Positions 7,430-13,513 of a stretch of DNA of 17,018 bases are shown piece after piece. The stretch spans positions 1 to 17,018 of the forward strand of contig JAGWXQ010000005.1 in NCBI GenBank assembly GCA_018969805.1. The letters run 5' to 3'. The translations under genes were made by a program, and so were the position numbers. The first letter of the stretch is position 1, and each line of letters begins with the position of its first letter. Under the pieces are notes generated by a model that had not been told where the DNA came from, ran no database searches, and was given only the letters and a program-made list of their open reading frames with translations. Source of the stretch: Paenibacillaceae bacterium. GTDB taxonomy: Bacteria > Bacillota > Bacilli > Paenibacillales > YIM-B00363.

Positions 7430-8683
7430 ATGGCGATCGTGGTGATGAAGTTTGGCGGGAGCTCGGTCGGGGATCGTGCCCGCATGCGGCTCGTCGCACA
7501 GCGTATCGTCGCCCGCAAGCGTACGGGCGACGATGTCGTCGTCGTCGTCTCGGCGATGGGGGATACGACGGACGAACTGATCGATTTGGCGCTCGAAATG
7601 CATGCGACACCGAGTGCGCGGGAAATGGATGCGTTGCTCGCGACGGGTGAGCAAGCGTCGAGCGTGTTGCTGACGCTGGCGCTGCATGCGCTTGGGGCAT
7701 CGGCAATTGCGTTGACCGGGTGGCAAGCGGGCATCGTGACAGACGACGCGCACCGCAAAGCGCGCATCGTTCGCATCGATGCGCAGCGCATCCGCAATGC
7801 GCTGGCGAGTGGGCACATCGTTGTCGTGGCGGGATTTCAAGGATGTACGCGTGATGGAGATATTGCGACACTTGGGCGTGGGGGATCGGATACGACGGCG
7901 GTCGCGTTGGCCAGTGCACTCAACGCAAGCGTTTGTGACATTTATACGGATGTCGATGGGGTGTACTCTACCGATCCGCGCATCGTCCATGTCGCACGCA
8001 AACTGTCACATATTTCGTACGATGAAATGCTTGAGCTTGCGCACTTGGGTGCTGCCGTACTGCATCCACGCGCTGTCGAGTGTGCGAAGCACAACGCGGT
8101 CGCACTCGTAGTGCGATCGAGTTTTCGTGATGTTGAGGGGACAATCGTTAAAGAGGAGGCACATATGGAACATGGTGTTCTCGTACGGGGTATTGCATAT
8201 GAAAAAGATGTGGCACGAATGAGTTTGCTTGGTGTGCCCGATGAGCCGGGGCAGCTTGCACTCGTCTTTGTTGCTCTTGCGGAGGCGGGCATCAATGTCG
8301 ATATTATCGTTCAAAGTGGTGTCGTCGATGGAAAAGCCGATTTTTCGTTTACGATTTCTGAGGCGGATGTCGATGAGGCGTGCGACTTATTGCGGCGCAT
8401 GCAGCCGCGCGTGCGCTATGCGGACGTGACGTGCGAGACGAAGCTCGTCAAAATTTCAATCGTCGGTGCCGGGATGGTCAGCAATCCTGGAGTTGCTGCG
8501 CAAATGTTTCGGGCGATATCGGAACAAGGCGTGAGCATCAAAATGGTCAGCACGTCAGAAATTAAAGTATCGGCTGTGATTGATGGCGCAAAATGGCAAG
8601 CGTGTGTGCAAGCGTTGCATACGGCGTTTGGTCTGGATGCATCGGAAGTGGCGTTTGTCGGGGGACCGAGCGTGCGGAGATAA
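7430..8683 (+). CDS. Aspartate kinase (monofunctional, alpha/beta type)
   Basis: It phosphorylates aspartate, the first step to lysine, threonine, methionine and diaminopimelate; the last is needed for wall and spore cortex (and dipicolinate comes from the same branch). The kinase domain spans residues 1-240, with MKFGGSSV at the N-terminus and GRGGSDTTAVALA near 150. Two ACT domains follow (about 260-417; RMSLLGVPDEPGQLALVF and VKISIVGAGMVSNPGVAAQMF). The 417 residues fit LysC-type enzymes. ATG 7430 is preceded by AAAGGTGG at 7417-7424. The gap to efp is only 18 bases, so there is no room for an L-box lysine riboswitch such as the one before B. subtilis lysC; it is probably read through from efp. 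An internal start makes a separate beta subunit (see the site at 8153). Lys/Thr feedback class cannot be told from sequence alone by me. Confidence 0.95.
   Translation: MAIVVMKFGGSSVGDRARMRLVAQRIVARKRTGDDVVVVVSAMGDTTDELIDLALEMHATPSAREMDALLATGEQASSVLLTLALHALGASAIALTGWQAGIVTDDAHRKARIVRIDAQRIRNALASGHIVVVAGFQGCTRDGDIATLGRGGSDTTAVALASALNASVCDIYTDVDGVYSTDPRIVHVARKLSHISYDEMLELAHLGAAVLHPRAVECAKHNAVALVVRSSFRDVEGTIVKEEAHMEHGVLVRGIAYEKDVARMSLLGVPDEPGQLALVFVALAEAGINVDIIVQSGVVDGKADFSFTISEADVDEACDLLRRMQPRVRYADVTCETKLVKISIVGAGMVSNPGVAAQMFRAISEQGVSIKMVSTSEIKVSAVIDGAKWQACVQALHTAFGLDASEVAFVGGPSVRR
8153..8167 (+). promoter_or_regulatory. Internal ribosome binding site and start for the aspartokinase beta subunit
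   Basis: GAGGAGG (8153-8159) lies 5 bases before an in-frame ATG (8165-8167), which is codon 246. Translation from here would give a 172-residue protein of just the two ACT domains, up to 8683. B. subtilis LysC makes an identical-size alpha/beta pair from an internal start at about the same codon, so this is very likely functional. Confidence 0.85.
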
Positions 8684-8748
8684 CGTGCGCGTGGCGTTTC
8701 GGATGCGCACACCGTGCGCCGATCGTGCGCGTTGTGTGGTGGGACATC

Positions 8749-8777
8749 TTGCTTTGTCTTTGTCCATGGTGTACAAT
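8749..8777 (+). promoter_or_regulatory. Candidate sigma-A promoter for gmk-rpoZ
   Basis: TTGCTT (8749-8754), a 17-base spacer and TACAAT (8772-8777). The -10 lies inside TGTACAATACGTGTACA (two TGTACA palindromes five bases apart, 8770-8786), which could serve as an operator. The promoter is in the 120-base gap after the aspartokinase gene. Confidence 0.45.
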
Positions 8778-8848
8778 ACGTGTACAACGATGGGGAGGCG
8801 AGCGACATGGGTGCCATGAACGCTACAGAGGTGAGGGAGCGTGAAACG

Positions 8849-9487
8849 ATGTGTCCGTTGCCCGGATTGCTCATCGTGCTTTCAGGGCCTTCTGGCGTGG
8901 GCAAAGGTACGGTGTGCGCGCGGTTAAGACAACGAAATCCTGAAATCACATATTCGGTATCGGCGACGACACGGATGCCACGGCGTGGAGAAGTCGATGG
9001 GCAGACGTATTTTTTCAAAACGAAAGAACAGTTCCAGCGGATGATCGCAGCGGGAGATTTGTTGGAGTGGGCGCAGTATGCCGGATATTTGTACGGCACA
9101 CCGCGCGCGTTTGTGCAGCAGCAGCTCGATATGGGTCATGACGTATTGCTGGAGATTGAAGTGCAGGGTGCGCAGCAAGTACGTACCCAGTTTCCCGAAG
9201 CGGTGTGCGTGTTTTTGTTGCCCCCGTCGATTGAGGTGTTGCGCGATCGCATCGTCGGTCGGGGCACGGAATGTACCGATGCGCTGCAAGCGCGTTGGCA
9301 AGCACTGGAGTCGGAGTTGCGCATGGTGCATGCGTACGATTATGCGGTGACCAACGACGACATCGATGTCGCCTGCGTCCATATTGAAGGAATCGTGCAC
9401 GCAGAAAAAGCACGCGCATCGCGTCAGGCGCGCATTGTAGAGCAGTGGCTCCAAGAGGAGGTCACGAATGTTATATCCATCGATTGA
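8849..9487 (+). CDS. gmk: Guanylate kinase
   Basis: Gmk converts GMP plus ATP to GDP plus ADP in the cytoplasm. P-loop GPSGVGKGT lies at about residues 12-20; the GMP-binding region has SATTRMPRRGEVDGQTYFF, then GDLLEWAQYAGYLYGTP and VLLEIEVQGAQQV, all typical. From ATG 8849 the protein has 212 residues, close to the 204 of B. subtilis, and GAGGTGAGGGAG (8828-8839) lies nine bases upstream. An in-frame ATG at 8807 also has a good site (GGGGAGG, 8792-8798, 8 bases away) and would add 14 residues; both may be used. The gmk stop overlaps the rpoZ start by 20 bases, the usual gmk-rpoZ pairing in Bacilli. remA, which precedes gmk in many Bacilli, is not here. Confidence 0.94.
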   Translation: MCPLPGLLIVLSGPSGVGKGTVCARLRQRNPEITYSVSATTRMPRRGEVDGQTYFFKTKEQFQRMIAAGDLLEWAQYAGYLYGTPRAFVQQQLDMGHDVLLEIEVQGAQQVRTQFPEAVCVFLLPPSIEVLRDRIVGRGTECTDALQARWQALESELRMVHAYDYAVTNDDIDVACVHIEGIVHAEKARASRQARIVEQWLQEEVTNVISID

Positions 9488-9668
9488 CGAATTGATCGAA
9501 AAAACAGGCAGTAAGTACATGCTCGTCGTCGCTGCGTCGCGTCGCGCACGCATGTTGCGGGAAGGAATTCGGCCGCGCATCGACAACCCCCAGTCCGCGA
9601 AGCCCATCGGCTGTGCACTGGAAGAAATATACCGCGATGAAGTGCAGTTTGCTGCGGACGAGCAGTGA
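9468..9668 (+). CDS. rpoZ: RNA polymerase omega subunit
   Basis: Omega is a small subunit that helps assemble and stabilise the beta-prime subunit. The 66-residue protein has the family pattern: an N-terminal LYPSIDELIEKTGSKYMLVVAASRRARML followed by the PKPIGCALEEI-like segment (SAKPIGCALEEIY). In words: MLYPSIDEL at the start, KYMLVVAASRRAR in the core helix. ATG 9468 lies inside the gmk end, six bases after AGGAGG (9456-9461), so translation is coupled. It is the last gene of the unit and is followed by a terminator only five bases after the stop. Confidence 0.95.
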   Translation: MLYPSIDELIEKTGSKYMLVVAASRRARMLREGIRPRIDNPQSAKPIGCALEEIYRDEVQFAADEQ

Positions 9669-9672
9669 TTGG

Positions 9673-9698
9673 GAGACCGGAGACGGTCTTTTTTTTTT
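9673..9698 (+). terminator. Rho-independent terminator after rpoZ
   Basis: AGACCG (9674-9679), loop GAGA (9680-9683) and CGGTCT (9684-9689) form a short GC stem that runs into a stretch of T to 9698. It is a clean intrinsic terminator and separates gmk-rpoZ from the spo0A region. Confidence 0.88.
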
Positions 9699-9725
9699 GT
9701 CCAGTGGGCAGGTGTTGTACGCATC

Positions 9726-9820
9726 CATATTTTAATACATCGATCCAATCTTGCAAAAACGCCATTTGCAATCAAGCAAAAGGGATCTTTTTTACTGTGT
9801 TTTTAATAGGGGATGCGTAT
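9726..9820 (+). repeat. Intergenic repeat family, copy 3 (upstream of spo0A)
   Basis: Exactly 95 bp like the copy at 4927. It shares AATACATCGATCC and CAAAAACGCC with that copy and ends in TTTTTAATAGGGGATGCGTAT-type sequence (about 9801-9820; the last 11 bases GGGGATGCGTAT-like equal the der copy). It lies 28 bases after the rpoZ terminator, and the GGAGGT Shine-Dalgarno of a 16-codon frame follows 20 bases later. It has the same layout as the copy before the DUF2768 gene. Confidence 0.7.
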
Positions 9821-9851
9821 TTGCGATCTGTGATCGTAGAGGAGGTACGCA

Positions 9852-9902
9852 ATGAGCAATACCGTTTTTTTACAAACTCTTTGGAGGTACTTCTTTGCAT
9901 AA
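9852..9902 (+). CDS. Possible 16-residue leader peptide upstream of spo0A
   Basis: A frame of 16 codons (MSNTVFLQTLWRYFFA) with a strong ribosome site GAGGAGGT at 9839-9846 and a 5-base gap to the ATG. It ends 143 bases before spo0A. The peptide is hydrophobic and aromatic. A second GGAGGT at 9883-9888 lies near its end, before a TTG-started frame of 32 codons (9895-9990). Both may be chance, but two good ribosome sites in a non-coding gap are unexpected. I do not recognise either product. Confidence 0.3.
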   Translation: MSNTVFLQTLWRYFFA

Positions 9903-9947
9903 GAGATCAGTAGTACATAGGATTTTCTTGTCGGAAACGCTATGTTT

Positions 9948-9954
9948 TTCGACA
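9948..9954 (-). promoter_or_regulatory. Spo0A box upstream of spo0A
   Basis: On the minus strand this reads TGTCGAA, the exact core 0A box, within CCTTTGTCGAAAAAC. A weaker forward match, TGTCGGAA, lies 12 bases upstream at 9929-9936, so the two face each other. spo0A is autoregulated in B. subtilis, and a site 90-100 bases before its start codon is what one expects. Confidence 0.65.
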
Positions 9955-10045
9955 AAGGGAATTGGTATCTGCATAGAGAATAACGCATAAAAAGCGAGTT
10001 ATGCGATCTATGCAACAACGACATGCGGATGTAGGGAGGCAGTGC

Positions 10046-10882
10046 ATGAAGACAACGGGCGTGCTAATCGTCGATGACAACCGTGAATTTGCCCAATTGC
10101 TGGCATGTGACATCAATACACATGCAGATATGTGCGCGGTCGCTGTGCTCCATGATGGCATGGAAGCAGTCACTTGGCTAGAAAAACATCCGCCACCGGA
10201 TGTGATCGTACTCGATATGGTCATGCCGCATTTGGACGGACTTGGTGTATTGGAGCGTATGCGTCAGTTGAATTTGGGGCCTGTGCCCCGCGTCGTGATG
10301 CTGTCGGCGTTTGGTCAAGAGGCGATCACGCATCGTGCAATGCAGCTGGGTGCACTGTATTATGTATTAAAACCGGTACAACTGGACGTACTCGTGCAGC
10401 GCGTGCGGCACCTTGCAAACGAACGGCATGACGCACGGACAATGATTATACAAGGAGAGGGAGCGCCTCAGCGGGGGATTGCGCCGCGATTGCTTACGCC
10501 CTTGGCTGTCCGTGATGCAGCTACAAGCGCTTCGATTGAGGCGATGATTACGTCGGTGATCCACGATGTCGGAGTGCCTGCGCATATAAAAGGGTATCAG
10601 TATTTGCGCGATGCGATTATGCTCGTATACAATCATATTGAATTGCTCAGCGCAGTGACGAAGTCGCTGTATCCACAAATTGCGCTGACGCATCGAACGA
10701 CCGCATCGCGGGTTGAGCGCGCGATTCGCCACGCGATCGAAGTCGCTTGGACGCGGGGCAATGTGGAAATGATTACAAAAATATTTGGGTATACGGTCAG
10801 CGTACACAAAGGAAAGCCGACGAATAGTGAGTTTATCGCTATGGTCGCTGACAAACTGCGCGTCGAACTCAAGGCGAGCTAA
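10046..10882 (+). CDS. spo0A: Sporulation master response regulator Spo0A
   Basis: Spo0A receives phosphate from the sporulation phosphorelay and controls entry into sporulation. The receiver domain (about 1-125) has the acidic pocket D10-D11 (LIVDDN), the phosphoacceptor D57 in VLDMVMPHLDG, the conserved serine in MLSAFG and the lysine in YYVLKP. The effector domain (about 165-278) is clearly Spo0A, with GYQYLRDAIMLVYN, THRTTASRVERAIRHAIEVAW and MITKIFGYTVS. The 278-residue length is slightly longer than B. subtilis Spo0A (267). I use ATG 10046, with GGGAGG at 10033-10038; an ATG at 10001 would add 15 unlikely residues. spoIVB, the usual upstream neighbour, is absent: it follows gmk-rpoZ here. 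The last 14 bases overlap the convergent minus-strand gene, and no terminator is visible. Confidence 0.97.
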   Translation: MKTTGVLIVDDNREFAQLLACDINTHADMCAVAVLHDGMEAVTWLEKHPPPDVIVLDMVMPHLDGLGVLERMRQLNLGPVPRVVMLSAFGQEAITHRAMQLGALYYVLKPVQLDVLVQRVRHLANERHDARTMIIQGEGAPQRGIAPRLLTPLAVRDAATSASIEAMITSVIHDVGVPAHIKGYQYLRDAIMLVYNHIELLSAVTKSLYPQIALTHRTTASRVERAIRHAIEVAWTRGNVEMITKIFGYTVSVHKGKPTNSEFIAMVADKLRVELKAS

Positions 10883-11312
10883 GTCGGTCGTCTGTCCACG
10901 GGACGAGCCATGGGGAGATGAGGTGCGGGGGCATCGTGTCGGGCACGTATGGCGTGATGTCCTCACCGAAATATTTGCGCATGCGGATCAGGAGCGCAGC
11001 GTCGACGTGCTCATGCAGCATGTCTCTTGTGCTGACGATGCCTCGGCATCGCACCGTGTAGCGGACGAGTGTCTCGGTGTCTTCGATCGTATCGATGCGG
11101 ATGCCCGCCTCGCGCAGTGCCGTACGCACGATGCGATCATCTTTCGTGACGGTGTCCATGACCCGCTGCAGCCAATCAATGTACGGGGATGGATCGTGCC
11201 ATTTGGTCGTGCTCATGCGCTCCATATCCGCAGCCAAGATGCGCAGGAGACGCGGGAGCAACACAGCTTCGAGGACTGTAAACAGTTCTTCCGCAGTCAT
11301 GGGCTTTTTCAT
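10869..11312 (-). CDS. Hypothetical protein convergent with spo0A
   Basis: A 147-residue protein of unknown function. I do not recognise the family. The start ATG at 11312 follows GGAGGGAG (11316-11323) with good spacing; the longer frame upstream to 11357 has no such site. The product is soluble, largely helical and rich in Arg, Met and Asp, without signal peptide or membrane segment. Short motifs are MTAEELFTVLEAVLLPRLL, KWHDPSPYIDWLQRVMD and VRYTVRCRGIVSTRDML. It converges on spo0A and shares 14 bases with its 3' end, so the two transcripts would be antisense there. GC content and codon use match the neighbouring genes, so it is probably native. A link to sporulation is only positional. 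Confidence 0.7.
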   Translation of the reverse strand: MKKPMTAEELFTVLEAVLLPRLLRILAADMERMSTTKWHDPSPYIDWLQRVMDTVTKDDRIVRTALREAGIRIDTIEDTETLVRYTVRCRGIVSTRDMLHEHVDAALLIRMRKYFGEDITPYVPDTMPPHLISPWLVPWTDDRLSSP

Positions 11313-11418
11313 CTGCTCCCTCCATTCGATCGCATACGCAATCCTTATCTGATTCATCGATACAGGGATTTTTTTTGTGAAAAAATTACTTTATATGCAT
11401 TCCTTAAGGGTTCGCAAT

Positions 11419-11501
11419 CGTATTTGAAACCATGGTCATTGCCTTTCTCCGTTTTGCAAAGACAGCCCGCTTGATCAATGCTTTCAATAGGCGATGAGTA
11501 T
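11419..11501 (+). repeat. Intergenic repeat family, copy 4 (diverged)
   Basis: An 83-bp element beginning CGTATTTGAAACCATGG and ending CTTTCAATAGGCGATGAGTAT (11481-11501). Its interior GCTTGATCAATG matches GCTCTGGATCACTG of the copy at 4927. This copy has no clear gene after it; 70 bases downstream lies the hairpin at 11572. Confidence 0.5.
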
Positions 11502-11571
11502 ACCGCATCCACGCGGAGTTTTGCAATGGCATACAAAAATGAGATCGAGGACGGTGGCAAGAAAATGAAGA

Positions 11572-11607
11572 CGCACGATTAGGGTGTAGTATCACCCTAA
11601 TCGTGCG
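11572..11607. repeat. Perfect 15-bp inverted repeat, possible right end of the IscB element
   Basis: CGCACGATTAGGGTG (11572-11586), loop TAGTAT, CACCCTAATCGTGCG (11593-11607): a perfect 15-bp hairpin with no T-run on either side, so it is a poor terminator. It lies downstream of the iscB remnant on the minus strand, where an IS200/IS605-group element has its right-end hairpin. That role is inference. Confidence 0.6.
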
Positions 11608-11780
11608 ATTCTCGTAGTATTATAGGACGCGATGCAGGTGATGGCGGTAGGATTCCTTTTCGAATGGTGAACGGAGTGCGATGTTTGACTTTCGCTTTGC
11701 TTTTTGTTGAGTAGCAAACGTGCAATGACGTTACTACAAGGCATTAGCGGTTTCTTGGTTTTGCTAAGAACATATACCAT
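11597..11780 (-). pseudogene. iscB: iscB remnant (N-terminal PLMP region, frameshifted and truncated)
   Basis: IscB is the RNA-guided nuclease encoded by IS200/IS605-group elements and the ancestor of Cas9. From ATG 11780 the minus strand reads MVYVLSKTKKPLMP, then CSNVIARLLLNK. This is the IscB start with the PLMP motif that names its N-terminal domain. The ribosome site AAGGAGGG (11790-11797) lies nine bases upstream. After codon 26 the frame is wrong; removing one base from the A-run at 11701-11705 gives NKSKAKVKHRTPFTI, the expected continuation (family: KAKV..RTPFTI). Homology stops after FTI (about 11663), and the restored frame ends at 11597. The RuvC, bridge-helix and HNH parts are missing. 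Only about 42 of roughly 400-500 residues remain, so no nuclease is made. A structured omegaRNA-like sequence lies just upstream. Confidence 0.85.
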
Positions 11781-11797
11781 ATTGCGATTCCCTCCTT

Positions 11798-12092
11798 AGA
11801 GGAAAATACTCTTTCACATTGTTTTTAGGCAATGCTTTGGGTTGTGCGTATCTAGTAAATGTTACCGCTACTAGAATTCGACTTGACTTCGAGAAAGATG
11901 TAAACTCTTTTTAAGTATGCATCACCGAACCTTGCCTCAGTTCTTCTTAAATGCATACGACAGTTGCAATCGGCTATTGCGTCACCGAAGGGTGTCATGA
12001 GGCAAACATCGTAGCAGGTATTTCTACTAGCTGACTCTTGTGAACTTAGGCTTTTGAAGCCGCGAGGTCTTTAGCCTCGTAGAGTAGTTCAC
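11798..12092 (-). ncRNA. IscB-associated omegaRNA (HEARO RNA), standalone
   Basis: About 295 bases of highly structured, non-coding minus-strand sequence directly upstream of the iscB remnant, where IscB loci encode the omegaRNA. Stems seen: outer GTGAACT (12086-12092 as read on minus) with AGTTCAC (12040-12046), enclosing hairpins at 12063-12079 (CGAGG/CCTCG) and 12049-12061 (GGCTT/AAGCC); TTGCCTCA (11998-12005) with TGAGGCAA (11932-11939); ATGCATAC/GTATGCAT (11951-11958 with 11915-11922), which interlocks with the previous stem as a pseudoknot; TCTAGTA/TACTAGA (11869-11875 with 11851-11857); CATTG/CAATG (11830-11834 with 11817-11821). The three-way junction at the 5' end is typical of the left end of IS605-group elements. 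In IscB systems the guide is the flank 5' of the RNA, here the minus strand from 12093 upward. Ends are approximate. Confidence 0.7.
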
Positions 12093-12339
12093 TGTTTTTC
12101 AAAAATGGATTTCAGTATTCGCGAACTGATCATGTCGCGAGCGGAAGTTGAAATAAGTTTTTTAAAGCATTGGTTCTATCTTAGAAAATCATCAATTCAT
12201 AAAATACTAAAAACTTATCTTCAGCATGTTTTTAAGTTTTTTATTTCGTTTAGCGCGCGTATATGGTATACGTTATTATCATATCACACAGGTAACCAAA
12301 GGTCAATAGGGTAAATAAATTTTTTTTCTTATACGCATG
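12093..12339. other. AT-rich intergenic region before the iron operon
   Basis: I see no gene. A 69-codon plus-strand frame (12105-12314) has no Shine-Dalgarno and no recognisable motif. The first 16-20 bases after 12092 are the likely guide segment of the omegaRNA. The end of the region (12321-12327) has a T-run just before the operon promoter. Confidence 0.5.
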
Positions 12340-12368
12340 TTGACATACCGCAATCGGTCCAGTACAAT
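12340..12368 (+). promoter_or_regulatory. Sigma-A promoter of the iron operon
   Basis: TTGACA (12340-12345), exactly 17 bases, then TACAAT (12363-12368). This is a near-consensus vegetative promoter, placed so that the expected transcription start (about 12375) falls at the edge of the Fur box. Confidence 0.88.
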
Positions 12369-12374
12369 TGAAAA

Positions 12375-12389
12375 TGAGAATCATTCTCA
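12375..12389 (+). promoter_or_regulatory. Fur box
   Basis: TGAGAAT C ATTCTCA is a perfect 7-1-7 inverted repeat, the core of the Bacillus Fur box, with flanking A/T. It lies right after the -10 of a strong promoter, so Fur-Fe(II) would block transcription of the operon that follows. A Zur or PerR site is less likely given the iron-transporter genes. Confidence 0.9.
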
Positions 12390-12436
12390 ATTGCGCAGGG
12401 GGATGATTCGCATCAAGTATAGGGAGTGGTATAGGT

Positions 12437-13459
12437 ATGAGACATGTCGTCATGGCGGTATGCGTGATGAGTATGCTTGCGGGGTGTGCTCCAAAGGAAG
12501 TCGCAGAGCGTATTGTAAACGTGTATACGAGCCGTCATTATGCACAAGACGACGCGCTATATGCGCAATTTACGAAGCAGACAGGCATTCGCGTCAATGT
12601 GATCAAGGGTGAAGGACCAGAGCTTCTTGAGCGACTTGTTCGAGAAAAAAATAGCCCGAGTGCCGATGCGTATATGACTGCGGATGCGGGAATGCTGCAT
12701 CGTGCCAAAAGTGCTGGTGTGCTCGCCCCGTTGGACGAGGATACGGTGCGACACGTACCAGACCGGTGGCGGGATCGCGATCGGCATTGGGTCGCGGTGA
12801 CCAAGCGCGCGCGCGTCATCGTATACAATAAGGCGCGCGTGTCTGCACAAGAAGCGCCACAGACGTATGAGGCACTTACGGAAGCGAAGTGGCGCAACCG
12901 TGTGTTGATTCGTTCGTCAGGCAACGTATATAATCAGTCGCTTGCCGCATCGTTTTTGGCTCTGTGGGGCGAAGAGAAGACGAAACAATGGGCTAGCGGC
13001 ATCGTCACCAACATGGCGCGACCACCCAAAGGGGGGGATCGCGATCAAGCGAAAGCCGTCATTGCGGGTGAGGGCGACGTCGCGGTCATGAATACGTACT
13101 ATCTCGGACAAATGCTCAATAGCACCGACGAACAAGAGCGCCTTGTTGCGCAGCAACTCGGCATCGTGTGGCCCAATCAAGAGACGACAGGGACGCACGT
13201 CAATGTGAGCGGGATTGGCATCGTCAAAGGAGCACAACATGCGACAGAAGCACAGCAACTTATTGCGTTTTTGACGGGGGACGAAGCACAACGACAGTTT
13301 GCGGCAACGAACTACGAATACCCGATTGTACCAGACGTTGCACCTTCGGAATTGCTGCGGTCGTGGGGCACGTTTCGTGAACAAACCGTCGGCGCAAGCG
13401 TCATCGGGGAAAACAATGCCGCTGCAACAAAATTGCTCATAGAGACGGGATGGAAATAA
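12437..13459 (+). CDS. Ferric-iron ABC transporter substrate-binding lipoprotein (FutA/FbpA-like)
   Basis: This is the extracellular iron-binding lipoprotein of an Fe(III) importer. Residues 1-16 form a signal peptide ending in the lipobox MLAGC, so Cys17 would be lipidated. The mature part is a two-lobed periplasmic-binding fold. Iron-ligand tyrosines of this family are visible: VYTSRHY (H34, Y35), SGNVY (Y165) and the adjacent pair in MNTYYLGQ (Y221, Y222). Other family segments are DDALYAQFTKQTGIRV, ADAYMTADAGML and QQLGIVWPNQ. The 340-residue length is normal. ATG 12437 follows AGGGAG at 12421-12426. It heads a Fur-controlled operon and is followed after 54 bases by the permease, then the ATPase. 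Uptake of ferric iron, with or without a weak organic ligand, is expected. Confidence 0.92.
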   Translation: MRHVVMAVCVMSMLAGCAPKEVAERIVNVYTSRHYAQDDALYAQFTKQTGIRVNVIKGEGPELLERLVREKNSPSADAYMTADAGMLHRAKSAGVLAPLDEDTVRHVPDRWRDRDRHWVAVTKRARVIVYNKARVSAQEAPQTYEALTEAKWRNRVLIRSSGNVYNQSLAASFLALWGEEKTKQWASGIVTNMARPPKGGDRDQAKAVIAGEGDVAVMNTYYLGQMLNSTDEQERLVAQQLGIVWPNQETTGTHVNVSGIGIVKGAQHATEAQQLIAFLTGDEAQRQFAATNYEYPIVPDVAPSELLRSWGTFREQTVGASVIGENNAAATKLLIETGWK

Positions 13460-13513
13460 ACGTTTGGTTGTGATATGATGAACGTATATCGTCAGTGAAG
13501 GTGGGCGTGCAGC

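Noticed and set aside
7411..7430. L-box lysine riboswitch before the aspartokinase
   Set aside because: Only 18 bases separate it from efp.
9919..9962. Sigma-H promoter for spo0A (AGGATTT at 9919 with GGAAT at 9958)
   Set aside because: The spacing is far too long (over 30 bases instead of about 12); no closer -10 match was found.
10785..11474. 229-codon plus-strand frame opposite the gene at 10869-11312
   Set aside because: It begins inside spo0A, has no ribosome site, and the minus-strand frame has a better start and composition.
11790..12100. Reading the structured region as plus-strand tnpB 3' end with its omegaRNA
   Set aside because: The hairpins at 12040-12092 look like an IS605-group end, but no TnpB residues (CxxC zinc finger) occur upstream in any plus frame, while an IscB start with a ribosome site lies on the minus strand in the right position.
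12105..12314. 69-codon plus-strand frame before the iron operon
   Set aside because: No Shine-Dalgarno, AT-rich, no recognisable pattern, and it spans the element junction.
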